Assembly: GCA_028345055.1 (NCBI GenBank)
Contig: JAOMCO010000004.1
Span: 1-64,000 of the forward strand
Length of the DNA stretch: 64,000 nucleotides
Reading direction: 5' to 3'
Origin: Candidatus Thioglobus sp.
GTDB lineage: Bacteria > Pseudomonadota > Gammaproteobacteria > PS1 > Pseudothioglobaceae
Shown here: positions 49,450 through 60,217 of the stretch, piece after piece
Layout: every line of letters starts with the position of its first letter
Position numbering within the stretch: the first letter of the stretch is position 1
Notes under the pieces: generated by a model
The model's input: the letters and a program-made list of their open reading frames with translations, nothing else
What the model was told of the DNA's origin: nothing
Database searches by the model: none
Made by a program: the position numbers and the translations under genes

Positions 49450-50829
49450 TTAGCATTCAATAAAGCTCACCGCTAGGCCACCCAATGATGTCTCTTTGTA
49501 CTTATTAGACATATCAAGACCAGTTCTCTTCATAGCTGCAATGCATTGATCTAGAGAGATTAAATGTTCACCACTCTCTCTGAGAGAAAGTGAGCTTGCA
49601 GTGTAGGCTTTAACAGCTCCAAAACCATTCCTCTCAATACATGGAACTTGAACAAGTCCTTTAACAGGATCACAAGTCATTCCTATATGATGCTCAAGGG
49701 CCATTTCAGCAGCATTTTCAATTTGCTCACTTGTTCCACCTCTTGCTGTGCACAAGCCTGCAGCCGCCATTGAAGAAGCTGATCCAACTTCACCCTGACA
49801 TCCAACTTCTGCTCCAGAAATTGAACTATTATGTTTGATGAGTCCACCAATAGCAGCAGCAGATAAAAGGAATTGTCTGATCTGTTCTGGAGTGGCTGCT
49901 TTATGCTTATAGTAGTAATATAGTGTTGCTGGAACAACACCTGCAGCACCGTTAGTTGGTGCGGTGACTACCATATGTCCAGCAGCATTTTCCTCATTAA
50001 CTGCCATGGCATAAGCGCATAGCCAGTCACTAGATCCAGCATTTTCTATGTCTTTTTCGAGGCTTTCATGTAATTGTTTTGCTCGCCTTTTAGTATTCAG
50101 TCCACCTGGCAAAATACCCTCCGTTGAAAGACCTCTTTGAACACAAGTTTTCATTGCGTTCCAAATTTTGTCAAGCTCTAAATTAAGCATCTCTTCTGGC
50201 AGATTTTCTAGCTCATTAGCTAACTTCATTTCCCAAATTGTTTTGTTATGTTTTTTTGACATTTCAAGCATTTGATCTGAGTTGTCAAATGGGAAAGGGT
50301 AAGCTGAACTTGGCTCCGCAGCTATTGGAGCTTCAACATTATCAATTTCAGCCAAGGTAGATATAAAACCACCTCCTATTGAAAAATAGGTATTTGAAAT
50401 CAGCAACCCATCAGAACTGTTGAGAAGTTCAAAAACAATACCATTTGGATGCTGTTTTAATGAGTTTCGTGTGTCAAAAATAATATCTTCTTCAGCAAAG
50501 AAGTTTGCTTGCATGTCATCATTAATTTCTATAGTCTTTGAATTCCAAGTTCGATCAATGATCTCATCCATATTCTCATCTGCTATGGTATTTGGTAGGT
50601 ATCCATTTAGTCCTAAGACGACCGCCCTATCTGTGGCATGACCTACGCCAGTATAGGCTAGAGAGTCCTTTAAAGTGCATCTGACATGATAGCCACTTTT
50701 ATCTGGATTTGAGTCAACAAAATGACGCACATCATTGAGAAATGTATTAGCTGCAACCATAGGTCCCATAGTATGCGAACTGGAAGGTCCGATACCAACC
50801 TTAAATAGGTCTAAAACACTGATAAACAT
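49450..50829 (-). CDS. sdaA: L-serine ammonia-lyase (single-chain, SdaA-type); start probably 50829
   Basis: [73 protein letters not shown]. Confidence 0.95.
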   Translation of the reverse strand: MFISVLDLFKVGIGPSSSHTMGPMVAANTFLNDVRHFVDSNPDKSGYHVRCTLKDSLAYTGVGHATDRAVVLGLNGYLPNTIADENMDEIIDRTWNSKTIEINDDMQANFFAEEDIIFDTRNSLKQHPNGIVFELLNSSDGLLISNTYFSIGGGFISTLAEIDNVEAPIAAEPSSAYPFPFDNSDQMLEMSKKHNKTIWEMKLANELENLPEEMLNLELDKIWNAMKTCVQRGLSTEGILPGGLNTKRRAKQLHESLEKDIENAGSSDWLCAYAMAVNEENAAGHMVVTAPTNGAAGVVPATLYYYYKHKAATPEQIRQFLLSAAAIGGLIKHNSSISGAEVGCQGEVGSASSMAAAGLCTARGGTSEQIENAAEMALEHHIGMTCDPVKGLVQVPCIERNGFGAVKAYTASSLSLRESGEHLISLDQCIAAMKRTGLDMSNKYKETSLGGLAVSFIEC

Positions 50830-51035
50830 AGTAAATTTATTGACATAAAAAAAACTCATTCTACATTATGAAACAAATTTTAACTCTTAAAAAATTCACT
50901 AAATGTTGAATTGTTTTATGGCATTTTGATTAAAAGATTGGTATTAAACTACTCAGCCATTATCCATTCGAGGATAGTTTGCTTAACTAATCAATTATAA
51001 TAACTCAAACGCAAAATTTAAATAACAAATAAGTT

Positions 51036-52046
51036 ATGTCAAAAAACGTGCAATTTAATCGACTTCACGAACTTCTTGACAGAATGAATGTTGTTAATTC
51101 AGGCAATAATAAGGCTGAAGATAAGCCGGAATTATCTGATCAGTTTGCAGCTTATATTTTGTGGCTTGATAGTGAGCCAATGATTCCTGAGAGAACCTAT
51201 AGTATTCATTTTCAGAGTGAAAGCACTATTGTCCAGGTAACAGACCTTAGCTTCAAGATTAATGTCAAAACACTGAGCCAGCTCGCAGCTAAAAAGCTTG
51301 AGCAAGATGAAATAGGCTATTGTAAGTTATCACTTAGTCAAAGAGTGTCTTTTGATGCTTATAGTGACAACCAACAAACTGGCACTTTTATAATTTTTGA
51401 TACTACAAATAAGTCGCAGATTGGTGCTGGAGTAATTGATTTTGCTTTAAGGCGAGCTCAAAATATTAGCTGGCATGAGACAAATATAAATCAAGAGACT
51501 CGCTCTAAAAATAAACATCAAAAGCCATGTGTACTATGGTTTACTGGGCTTTCAGGTTCAGGAAAATCAACTATTGCCGACGAACTTGAAAAAAAACTCC
51601 ATGAGCTTGGGAAGCATACAATGCTTCTCGATGGTGATAATGTTCGTCATGGCTTGAATAAAGATTTAGGATTTACAGACCAAGATAGGGTAGAGAATAT
51701 TCGAAGGATTGCAGAAGTTTCAAAGCTCATGGTTTCTTCTGGATTAATTACTATAGTTTCATTTATATCACCATTTCGTTCTGAGCGTTTAATGGCGAGG
51801 AAATTATTTAACGATGGTGAGTTTATTGAAATTTTTATTGATACTCCAATTGAAGTTTGTGAAGCTAGAGACTCTAAAGGACTCTATAAAAAAGCAAGAG
51901 CTGGACAATTAAAAAATTTCACAGGCATTGATTCTGATTATGAGGTACCTAAAACTTCAGAAATTGTGCTTCAAAATAGTGATGCAAATATAGATGATCT
52001 TGTGACTCAAATTCTTGATTATCTTCAAGCTCACTCAAAGATATAA
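51036..52046 (+). CDS. cysC: Adenylylsulfate kinase (CysC) fused to a CysN C-terminal domain; GTPase domain absent
   Basis: C-terminal CysC: LWFTGLSGSGKSTIADELEKKL, DGDNVRHGLNKDLGF. N-terminal part matches CysN domain III (AAYILWLDSEPMIPERTYSI..., INVKTLSQLAAKKLEQDEIGYCKLSLSQRVSFDAYSDNQQTGTFIIFD). No GTPase P-loop upstream. Confidence 0.88.
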   Translation: MSKNVQFNRLHELLDRMNVVNSGNNKAEDKPELSDQFAAYILWLDSEPMIPERTYSIHFQSESTIVQVTDLSFKINVKTLSQLAAKKLEQDEIGYCKLSLSQRVSFDAYSDNQQTGTFIIFDTTNKSQIGAGVIDFALRRAQNISWHETNINQETRSKNKHQKPCVLWFTGLSGSGKSTIADELEKKLHELGKHTMLLDGDNVRHGLNKDLGFTDQDRVENIRRIAEVSKLMVSSGLITIVSFISPFRSERLMARKLFNDGEFIEIFIDTPIEVCEARDSKGLYKKARAGQLKNFTGIDSDYEVPKTSEIVLQNSDANIDDLVTQILDYLQAHSKI

Positions 52047-52077
52047 TTATCGAATAACTATTTAATTAGAAATTACA

Positions 52078-53016
52078 ATGTCAATTTTATTAGCTTCTAC
52101 TGATTTTTGGGAGGACATGGGGGTCTGGTCTAATTGCCTTCAAGAAGCTATGCCAGAGATAGAAATTAGAGTGTATCCAGATGAGGGTAATATTGATGAT
52201 ATCGAGTATGCAGTGGTTTGGAAGCACCCAAGGGGAATTCTAAATAAATATCCAAATTTAAAAGCTATCCTGTCTTTAGGGGCTGGAGTTGACCATATAA
52301 TAAGTGATCCAGAATTGCCTGAAACTCCGCCCATAGTTCGCCTGGTTGATAAAAAGTTAACACATGAAATGATCCTTCATTCACTGCACTGGGTTTTGCA
52401 TTTTCATAGTGACCAATATCTCTACCGAATTCAGCAGCAAAGCCGTAAGTGGATTCAGCAAAGCTCTGTTCAATCTGAAGATCGCACTATTGGAATAATG
52501 GGGTTAGGGAACATTGGCAAGGCTATCGGTGACTCACTTGTTAACTTAGACTTTAAGGTCCTTGGCTGGGGTACCAGTCCAAAAAATTCTCTTGGAGACA
52601 TTGAATATTATTTTGGTCATGACCAGCTGTCCGGATTTCTTAGTCAAACTGAAATCCTCATAAATGTCCTGCCATTAACTAAAAAAACTAAAAATATTTT
52701 AACCAAAACTGAGCTTGCATATCTTCCTAAGGGGTCGTTTATAATTAATATTGGAAGAGGCGGTATTATTAATGAGAATGACTTAATATCCATCTTAGAT
52801 ACTGGAGATATTGCTGCTACAGCTTTGGATGTTTTTGCTGATGAGCCGCTCCCTGAAAAAAATTCACTTTGGGCCCACCCTTCTGTATACATCACGCCCC
52901 ATATTGCGGGTCAAAGTAATCCGGGTTCTGCTGCTAAAACAATAGCTGAAAACATTAGGCTTATTGAAAAGGGTGAGTCTCCATATCCTATATATAGCTT
53001 CAATAAAGGGTATTAA
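52078..53016 (+). CDS. D-isomer-specific 2-hydroxyacid dehydrogenase (glyoxylate/hydroxypyruvate reductase A-like)
   Basis: LSLGAGVDHI, IGIMGLGNIGKAIGDSLVNLDFKVLGWG, NIGRGGIINENDLI, TALDVFADEPLPE. Confidence 0.9.
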   Translation: MSILLASTDFWEDMGVWSNCLQEAMPEIEIRVYPDEGNIDDIEYAVVWKHPRGILNKYPNLKAILSLGAGVDHIISDPELPETPPIVRLVDKKLTHEMILHSLHWVLHFHSDQYLYRIQQQSRKWIQQSSVQSEDRTIGIMGLGNIGKAIGDSLVNLDFKVLGWGTSPKNSLGDIEYYFGHDQLSGFLSQTEILINVLPLTKKTKNILTKTELAYLPKGSFIINIGRGGIINENDLISILDTGDIAATALDVFADEPLPEKNSLWAHPSVYITPHIAGQSNPGSAAKTIAENIRLIEKGESPYPIYSFNKGY

Positions 53017-53177
53017 GCAAATCTTTATTTTGTCAAATTATTTTTTAAAATTTGATATTCAATAATAAGATTTATATTTGAATTATACTAATTTAGTTAT
53101 TTATATGAATTCATAAGTAATTGAATTCAACTAAAAAGACTATTCTTATATAATATTGTTTTTTGAGGCAAAATCTA

Positions 53178-54302
53178 ATGTCTGTAGGAACTGAAATAAG
53201 AACAACCCCATTCCATAAGATGCATGTTAATGCAGGAGCAAAAATGGTTCCTTTCGCGGGTTATGAAATGCCTGTGAGTTATCCTCTTGGAATAAAAAAA
53301 GAGCACAATCACACAAGAGAAAGTGCAGGTCTCTTTGACGTATCCCACATGGGACAAATTAGATTGTCTGGTGAGCATGCTATGAGTGCTTTAGAGTCTT
53401 TAGTTCCTGTTGACATTGTTGATTTGCCTTTGATGAGGACGCGGTACGCTCTTTTCACGACTGAAAATGGCGGTGTATTGGATGATCTAATGGTTACAAA
53501 TCTTGGAGATAATGATTTATTTCTAGTTGTAAACGCAGCGTGCAAAGAGGCAGATTATGATCATTTGAAAAATCACTTAGGTGCAAGTTGTGAAATAGAG
53601 TTTTATGATGATTTAGCCTTGTTGGCCTTGCAAGGCCCCAAAGCAGCTATGGTTTTAAGTGAGTTTGCGCCCTCGGTCAAAGAGATGACATTTATGACTG
53701 CTAAGCAGACGATGCTTAACGATATAGATTGTTTTATTACTCGTTCTGGTTATACGGGAGAGGATGGCTATGAAATTTCAGTCTCGGCCAAAGATGCTGA
53801 AAGTCTTGCAAGTTCTCTGCTTTCAAGTGAAGAGGTTGAGTGGATAGGATTGGGGGCTAGAGATTCACTTCGTCTTGAGGCTGGCTTGTCTCTATATGGG
53901 CATGAGCTCGATATTAGTCACAGCCCAGTTGAGTCCTCTTTAAATTGGGCACTTTCAAAAGCAAGGCGTTTAGGTGGAGAGCGTGAGGGCAATTACTTAG
54001 GCTCTAAAGTAATTATGAATCAAATTGAAAATGGCTCTGATACAAAAGTAGTAGGCTTAATTCCGGAAGGAAGGATGCCCGTTAGAGATGGCGCAATAAT
54101 TCAGGATGAAAACGGTAATCAAATTGGATATGTTACAAGTGGGGGTTTTGGTCCAACTCTTAATAAGCCAATATCCATAGCTAGATTAGAAACAAAATTT
54201 ACAAATAGCCATTCCAAAATTTTTGCATTGGTCAGAGAGAAGAAAATAGCAGTTGAGATTGTTAAACTGCCATTTGTTAAACACAACTATTACAGAGGTT
54301 AA
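53178..54302 (+). CDS. gcvT: Glycine cleavage system T protein (aminomethyltransferase); start probably 53178
   Basis: RTTPFHKMHVNAGAKMVPFAGYEMPVSYP, GLFDVSHMGQIRLSG, SGYTGEDGYEIS, GLGARDSLRLEAGLSLYGHE. Confidence 0.96.
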   Translation: MSVGTEIRTTPFHKMHVNAGAKMVPFAGYEMPVSYPLGIKKEHNHTRESAGLFDVSHMGQIRLSGEHAMSALESLVPVDIVDLPLMRTRYALFTTENGGVLDDLMVTNLGDNDLFLVVNAACKEADYDHLKNHLGASCEIEFYDDLALLALQGPKAAMVLSEFAPSVKEMTFMTAKQTMLNDIDCFITRSGYTGEDGYEISVSAKDAESLASSLLSSEEVEWIGLGARDSLRLEAGLSLYGHELDISHSPVESSLNWALSKARRLGGEREGNYLGSKVIMNQIENGSDTKVVGLIPEGRMPVRDGAIIQDENGNQIGYVTSGGFGPTLNKPISIARLETKFTNSHSKIFALVREKKIAVEIVKLPFVKHNYYRG

Positions 54303-54321
54303 ACAATAATAAGGAGAAGTA

Positions 54322-54693
54322 ATGAGTATTAAGTATTCTGAGGATCATGAATGGGTTGATGCTAAAGAAGATGATTTAGTAGTTATTGGAATCACGGATT
54401 TTGCTCAAGAGCAATTGGGTGATTTGGTATACGTAGAGCTGCCGGAAGTTGGTGATGAGTGCACAAAGGGTGAAAATATATCTGTCATTGAATCAGTGAA
54501 AGCTGCTTCTGATCTAGTGGCGCCTGTTTCTGGCTCAATTATTGAGGTGAACAGCAGACTAGAGGATGAGCCAGAGATTGTGACAGAGGATTCAATGGGC
54601 GAAGGATGGTTTATTAAGGTTAAGTTATCAGATCCAGCAGAGCTAGATGAGTTGATGGATGAAGAGACATACAACACATTTATTGAAGAATAG
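54322..54693 (+). CDS. gcvH: Glycine cleavage system H protein
   Basis: [46 protein letters not shown] (lipoyl lysine region). Confidence 0.97.
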   Translation: MSIKYSEDHEWVDAKEDDLVVIGITDFAQEQLGDLVYVELPEVGDECTKGENISVIESVKAASDLVAPVSGSIIEVNSRLEDEPEIVTEDSMGEGWFIKVKLSDPAELDELMDEETYNTFIEE

Positions 54694-54715
54694 AACATCT
54701 GAAAGAGAGACGTTA

Positions 54716-57568
54716 ATGAAAGATAAGATTGAAGATTTATTGAATAATGATGCTTTTACCAATAGGCATATTGGATCATCGAGTGAGCAAAAAAATCAAA
54801 TGCTTGAGTATCTTGGTTTTGATAACTTAGATAAATTAATAGATGAAATAGTGCCAGATGTTATTCGCCGAAAAGAGCCGATGAATATTGCTGATGGGAT
54901 GTCAGAGCTTGCTGCACTTAAACAACTAAGAAATCTTGCAAGAATGAATATTCGTTATAAGTCTTTCATTGGCCAGGGCTACTACAACTCAATTACACCC
55001 CCAGTCATACAGCGAAATGTGGAAGAAAATCCAGCTTGGTATACTGCCTATACACCCTATCAGCCTGAGATTTCTCAAGGTCGTCTTGAAGCTCTAATGA
55101 ATTTCCAAACAATGGTCTCAGATCTAACTGGTATGGATTTGGCAAACGCCTCTATGCTTGATGAGGCAACTGCTTGTGCAGAGGCCATGACATTAAGTCA
55201 TCGAGTAAGCAAGTCTAAGAGCAATGTTTTTTTTGTTGCAAATGATTGCTATGCCCAAAACCTTGAGGTTATTAAAACAAGGGCTGAGCCATTGAATATT
55301 GAAATAGTTTTTGGTGACCCTCTTGTGGATTTAAAAGATCTAGATTGTTTTGGTGTTCTGCTTCAGTACCCAAATACCTATGGCGCTTTTAGTGACTTCA
55401 CGAAGTTGATAGATTCTATTCATGAGAAGAAGGCACTTGTTGCTGTGAGTGCTGATTTACTTGCATTAACTCTGCTTAAACCCCCGGGTGAAATGGGAGC
55501 TGATATTGTAGTAGGCAATACTCAAAGGTTTGGAGTTCCAATTGGGTATGGTGGACCTCATGCTGCCTACATGTCGACCAGGGATAAGTATAAGCGATCA
55601 ATGCCTGGAAGGATTATTGGTGCGTCAGTTGATACAAAAGGCAGGCTTGCATATCGATTAGCATTACAGACTAGAGAGCAACATATACGCAGAGAGAAAG
55701 CTACAAGTAACATTTGTACTGCACAAGCCCTTTTAGCAATTATGGCTAGCATGTATGCAGTCTATCATGGCCCAGAGGGACTGAGAAACATAGCGCGACG
55801 TATTCATAAATATGCAAGCGTATTTGCTGATGGTATGAAGGAAATGGGGTTTAATGTTATAAATGACTCTTATTTTGATACCCTATCTATTCAAGTTAAA
55901 AATTCAGATGCAATAGTTATGCAAGCTGAAAAAAATGGCTACAACATTAACGTATTTAATAAAACACTTGTCTCAGTTTCGTTTGATGAGCTCAGTACTC
56001 CTGAAGATATAGAGTTCTTATGGAGAATTTTCAATACCGAGTCAGAATTGAGTGCCCAGTCACTATTTGAAAAAAACAAATCAAAAATCAAAAAGAATTT
56101 AAAGAGGGATTCTGATTTTTTAACGCATGAAGTCTTTAATACTTATCGCTCAGAAACCAATATGATGAGATATATTCGTTATCTTGGAGATAAGGATATC
56201 GCACTGGATCGTTCAATGATTCCACTTGGATCGTGCACAATGAAACTAAACGCAGCAGCAGAGTTGATTCCAGTGAGTTGGCCAGAATTTTCTCAAATTC
56301 ATCCAGCAGTTCCGATGAACCAAGTGATTGGTTATCAACAGATGATTAGTGAACTTGAAGAGATGCTATGTGAGGCTACGGGTTACTCAGCCATTTCACT
56401 TCAGCCCAATTCTGGAGCTCAAGGGGAGTACGCTGGATTAATTGCAATAAGAGGTTATCATCAAAGTCGGGGTGATGAAAATCGAAATATCTGTTTGATT
56501 CCATCATCGGCTCATGGCACAAATCCTGCCTCTGCGCAGATGGCTGGAATGAAAGTTATAGTGATTGAAAGCACAGATGAGGGCAATATTGATCTTGTGG
56601 ATTTAAGAGTAAAAACTAAGGAACACGAAGAGAATCTTGCCGCAATAATGATTACATACCCTTCAACTCACGGTGTTTTTGAAAAAGACGTGCGAGAGGT
56701 TTGCAATATTATCCATGATGCTGGTGGGCAAGTATATATTGATGGCGCGAATATGAATGCAATGGTTGGACTCTCTGCTCCAGGTGAGTTTGGTGGGGAT
56801 GTCTCTCACCTTAATCTTCACAAGACATTTGCAATCCCTCATGGTGGAGGTGGTCCGGGTGTTGGCCCAATTGGGGTAAAAGAGCACCTGATCGATTTTT
56901 TACCTAGAACACCACTCAATAATACCGATGTTGGAAGTATTTCAGGTGCCCCTTGGGGATCAGGAAGTATCCTTCCAATAAGTTGGATGTATATTGCAAT
57001 GCTTGGAAAAGATGGACTCTATGAGTCAACTTGTAACGCTATTTTGAACGCAAATTATATTGCCAAGCGCCTTGAGGAGCACTATCCAATTCTTTACAGT
57101 GACGAAAATGGAAGAATCGCTCATGAGTGTATTATTGATATTAGACCCATTAAAGACTCAGTGGGAATAAGTGTTGATGATGTCGCCAAGCGTTTAATAG
57201 ATTTTGGTTTTCATGCACCTACAATGTCTTTTCCAGTTGCTGGAACATTGATGATCGAGCCAACAGAGTCTGAGTCTTTGGATGAGCTTGATCGGTTCTG
57301 TGAGGCAATGATTCAAATAAGAAAAGAAATCAAAAAGGTTGAGTCAGGTGAATATTCCACTGAAGATAATCCATTAATTAATTCGCCGCACACTTTAGAA
57401 ATGGTAACATCAACGCAATGGGAATTTTCATATTCCAGGGAAGAGGCCGCTTATCCTGTTGAGAGCCTAAGGCGAGTCAAGTACTGGCCACCAGTTTCAA
57501 GAGTAGATAATGTCTATGGCGATAAGAATTTAGTTTGTTCTTGTCCGAGTATTGAAGAATATAAGTAG
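54716..57568 (+). CDS. gcvP: Glycine dehydrogenase (decarboxylating), single-chain P protein; start probably 54716
   Basis: [90 protein letters not shown]. Confidence 0.97.
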   Translation: MKDKIEDLLNNDAFTNRHIGSSSEQKNQMLEYLGFDNLDKLIDEIVPDVIRRKEPMNIADGMSELAALKQLRNLARMNIRYKSFIGQGYYNSITPPVIQRNVEENPAWYTAYTPYQPEISQGRLEALMNFQTMVSDLTGMDLANASMLDEATACAEAMTLSHRVSKSKSNVFFVANDCYAQNLEVIKTRAEPLNIEIVFGDPLVDLKDLDCFGVLLQYPNTYGAFSDFTKLIDSIHEKKALVAVSADLLALTLLKPPGEMGADIVVGNTQRFGVPIGYGGPHAAYMSTRDKYKRSMPGRIIGASVDTKGRLAYRLALQTREQHIRREKATSNICTAQALLAIMASMYAVYHGPEGLRNIARRIHKYASVFADGMKEMGFNVINDSYFDTLSIQVKNSDAIVMQAEKNGYNINVFNKTLVSVSFDELSTPEDIEFLWRIFNTESELSAQSLFEKNKSKIKKNLKRDSDFLTHEVFNTYRSETNMMRYIRYLGDKDIALDRSMIPLGSCTMKLNAAAELIPVSWPEFSQIHPAVPMNQVIGYQQMISELEEMLCEATGYSAISLQPNSGAQGEYAGLIAIRGYHQSRGDENRNICLIPSSAHGTNPASAQMAGMKVIVIESTDEGNIDLVDLRVKTKEHEENLAAIMITYPSTHGVFEKDVREVCNIIHDAGGQVYIDGANMNAMVGLSAPGEFGGDVSHLNLHKTFAIPHGGGGPGVGPIGVKEHLIDFLPRTPLNNTDVGSISGAPWGSGSILPISWMYIAMLGKDGLYESTCNAILNANYIAKRLEEHYPILYSDENGRIAHECIIDIRPIKDSVGISVDDVAKRLIDFGFHAPTMSFPVAGTLMIEPTESESLDELDRFCEAMIQIRKEIKKVESGEYSTEDNPLINSPHTLEMVTSTQWEFSYSREEAAYPVESLRRVKYWPPVSRVDNVYGDKNLVCSCPSIEEYK

Positions 57569-57574
57569 ATTTTT

Positions 57575-58093
57575 ATGAAATCATTTTTGATTAGCGTTTT
57601 GGGAGACGACAAGCCTGGGCTTGTTGACGGCCTATCAAAGATTATTGTTTCAAATAATGGCGATTGGATTGAAAGTAATATGTCTAGTTTCGAAGGCAAA
57701 TTTGCTGGCATCCTTAAAGTCAATGTCCCGTCAAGTGATGCTGCTAGACTCAAAAAAGACTTAACTTCTTCTTCATTAGGTCTTCAGATTGCCTGTGAGG
57801 AAACTCACCCAATAGATGAACTTAGTAATGTTAAAAGTTACAACATTGAGCTAATTGGCCAAAATCATGTTGGAATTATTAATAAACTCTCTCACGTTTT
57901 GGCCGATGAGTTACAAGCTAATGTTGAAGAGTTAAAGACTGAAATCATTGATGCTTCGATGTCAGGAGAGCAACTATTCAAAGCTCAAATTACTCTTCAT
58001 ATTCCTAATGATCTTGATGAAAATCTTGTGAGAGATAAGCTCGAGCTTATTGCTGATGAGATGATGGTAGAGATCTATTCATACGAGAGCTAA
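57575..58093 (+). CDS. gcvR: ACT-domain regulator, GcvR-like
   Basis: SVLGDDKPGLVDGLSKIIVSNNGDWIESNMSSFEGKFAGILKVNV; second ACT-like half; directly after gcvP. Confidence 0.75.
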   Translation: MKSFLISVLGDDKPGLVDGLSKIIVSNNGDWIESNMSSFEGKFAGILKVNVPSSDAARLKKDLTSSSLGLQIACEETHPIDELSNVKSYNIELIGQNHVGIINKLSHVLADELQANVEELKTEIIDASMSGEQLFKAQITLHIPNDLDENLVRDKLELIADEMMVEIYSYES

Positions 58094-58110
58094 GGCTGCT
58101 CTAAAGCCTT
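58092..58110. terminator. Small bidirectional hairpin between convergent gcvR-like and cysQ genes
   Basis: AAGGCT-GCTCTAA-AGCCTT stem near both convergent stop codons. Confidence 0.35.
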
Positions 58111-58113
58111 TAT

Positions 58114-58884
58114 TCAAAAATTTCCATGAGCTATAAAAGCGCTATTTCTATAGCTTTGTTTTCCGTAACTAAATGATTGGCTATTTGGAAGTAAGACGCT
58201 CCCACCTGCAGATCTTAGTACAGCATCTCCCGCTGCAGTATCCCACTCCATTGTGGGTCCAAATCTAGGATAGACATCTGCCTCACCGCAGGCGATCAGA
58301 CAAAACTTTAATGAAGAGCCTATTGAAACCGTCTTCTTAACGTTATTATCCATAAGCCAATTATCTGTTAATTCATCCCTATGGGATACACTTGTAACGG
58401 CTATAGGACCCGAATTTGGAACTTCTCTTATTTTAATTTCTTTGAAACCATTCTCAGATTCTTCAAAAGCTCCCGTTAGATTTGAGGCAAAAAACATGCG
58501 ATTAAGCGCTGGCGCAAAAACAACTCCTAGAGTTGGAATACCATTCTCAATGAGACCAATATTTACCGTAAACGAGCCAAGTCCATCCTTTTTTAGAAAT
58601 TCTTTTGTTCCATCAAGCGGGTCAATTAGAAAAAATTGATCACCAGCCTCTAATTCATGGCTGCTAGCGTTCTCCTCAGATACTATTGGAATATCAGGAA
58701 TAATTTTCTTGAGTTGACTTAAGATGAGTTTTTCAGCAGCCTGATCGGCAAGAGTAACTGGTGAGCCATCACCTTTATAGTTTATGTCAAATGAACTTTC
58801 ATAGATCTTCATTATCTCACTGCCCGCATCCCTGGCAACTTCTCGCAACTCAGTGAGTAATTCAGAATATTCTATTTTTATCAT
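58114..58884 (-). CDS. cysQ: 3'(2'),5'-bisphosphate nucleotidase
   Basis: DGSPVTLADQAAEKLI, FFLIDPLDGTKEFLKKDGLGSFTVNIGLIENG, EWDTAAGDAVLRSAGG. Confidence 0.93.
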   Translation of the reverse strand: MIKIEYSELLTELREVARDAGSEIMKIYESSFDINYKGDGSPVTLADQAAEKLILSQLKKIIPDIPIVSEENASSHELEAGDQFFLIDPLDGTKEFLKKDGLGSFTVNIGLIENGIPTLGVVFAPALNRMFFASNLTGAFEESENGFKEIKIREVPNSGPIAVTSVSHRDELTDNWLMDNNVKKTVSIGSSLKFCLIACGEADVYPRFGPTMEWDTAAGDAVLRSAGGSVLLPNSQSFSYGKQSYRNSAFIAHGNF

Positions 58885-58902
58885 TGCTTACAAATACTGA
58901 TA

Positions 58903-60108
58903 TTACTTAATAATGTTGTGCTCTGGTCCAAATGGGAACTTGGTAATGTCATAAGCACTATCCTCAGTAAGAACCAGTACGTCATGCTCTCTGTAACCAC
59001 CTGCTCCTGGTTTACCTTCTGGGATCATAATCATTGGCTCCATCGAAACAACCATATTCTTTTGAAGGACTGTATCAATATCCTCTCGAAGCTCAACACC
59101 AGCCTCACGGCCATAGTAATGAGATAGAACTCCAAATGAGTGACCATAGCCAAATGTTCTGCTTTCAAGTAGATTATATTCTTCAAAAATTTTGTTAAGC
59201 TCAAGAGCTATATCTTTACAGGCAACCCCTGGCTTGATTAGTTTCATGCCCTCTTCATGAACTTTTACATTGATTTCCCACAATCTCAAAGACTCATCAT
59301 CAACATGATCATAAAATAAGGTTCTTTCAAGCGCAACGTAGTAACCAGAAATCATTGAAAAACAGTTAAGACTTAAGATATCCCCTTTTTGAACTTGTCT
59401 ACTAGTGACTGGGTTGTGCGCGCCATCAGTATTGATGCCTGATTGAAACCAAGTCCATGTATCCATTAGCTCTGAGTGAGGATAGCGCTTAGCAATTTCT
59501 CGAACCATAGCTTGAGTTGAGTGAAGAGCTACTTCGTGTTCTGGCACTCCTTCTTTGATTGCCTCTACAAGAGCTGCCCCTCCAATATCACAAACGTTAG
59601 CACCCTGAATAATATGAGCTATTTCTTCATCTGATTTAACTGATCGCATTTTCATGCAGTCAACAGAAATATCAATAAATTGTGCTTGATGAAACGCAGC
59701 ATGGAGTTTATCCAAGCGCTCCTTAGTAATGTGGTCAAACTCGATACCAATTTTTCCACCATCATTAACAATTTGCTGCAACGCATAAAAGAAGCTATCT
59801 TTTTGCCAGTCTGTATAGACTAGGTTGTCACCGAACGTTCTTCTGAATGGCTGACCACCATCAATATTCGCTGTCACTGAAGTTACTTTATCTTGTGTAA
59901 AGACCAGCGCATAGGGCCTGCCAAAAGAGCAGTAAAGAAAGTCACTGTAGTAATTAATACCATGAATAGAGGTAAAGATAATGGAATCTATATTGTTTTG
60001 AGCCATATGCTCTCTTAGTTTTCTTTGTCTATTTTGGTATTCTTTATCACTAAATGTATGAGCTATATTTTCACCATTTGGAATGTGAATTGTTCTTGGC
60101 ATGTTCAT
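58903..60108 (-). CDS. Creatinase (creatine amidinohydrolase)
   Basis: Near-textbook similarity to Pseudomonas creatinase: INYYSDFLYCSFGRPYALV, ANIDGGQPFRRTFGDN, LMDTWTWFQSGINTDGAHNPVTSRQVQKGDILSLNCF, RTFGYGHSFGVLSHYYGREAGVELREDIDTVL, KFPFGPEHNII. Confidence 0.92.
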   Translation of the reverse strand: MNMPRTIHIPNGENIAHTFSDKEYQNRQRKLREHMAQNNIDSIIFTSIHGINYYSDFLYCSFGRPYALVFTQDKVTSVTANIDGGQPFRRTFGDNLVYTDWQKDSFFYALQQIVNDGGKIGIEFDHITKERLDKLHAAFHQAQFIDISVDCMKMRSVKSDEEIAHIIQGANVCDIGGAALVEAIKEGVPEHEVALHSTQAMVREIAKRYPHSELMDTWTWFQSGINTDGAHNPVTSRQVQKGDILSLNCFSMISGYYVALERTLFYDHVDDESLRLWEINVKVHEEGMKLIKPGVACKDIALELNKIFEEYNLLESRTFGYGHSFGVLSHYYGREAGVELREDIDTVLQKNMVVSMEPMIMIPEGKPGAGGYREHDVLVLTEDSAYDITKFPFGPEHNIIK

Positions 60109-60217
60109 GGTAACTCCTGTATCTGCGTTAATTTGTGCGGATGTTAGACAATTTCTCTAAGTATAGCAAGCTTTTTTTATACAGAGCTATGTTTAGATCT
60201 ATAGATGATAAGAACTT

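Noticed and set aside
53017-53177. Glycine riboswitch upstream of gcvT
   Set aside because: The leader is very AT-rich and I see no conserved glycine-aptamer core; not reported as a feature.
55567-55752. Many antisense ORFs of 60-120 aa (for example 55567-55752, 5124-5483, 16632-16940, 54405-54698, 58442-58639)
   Set aside because: They lie fully inside strongly supported genes on the other strand, lack recognisable domains, and look like shadow ORFs.
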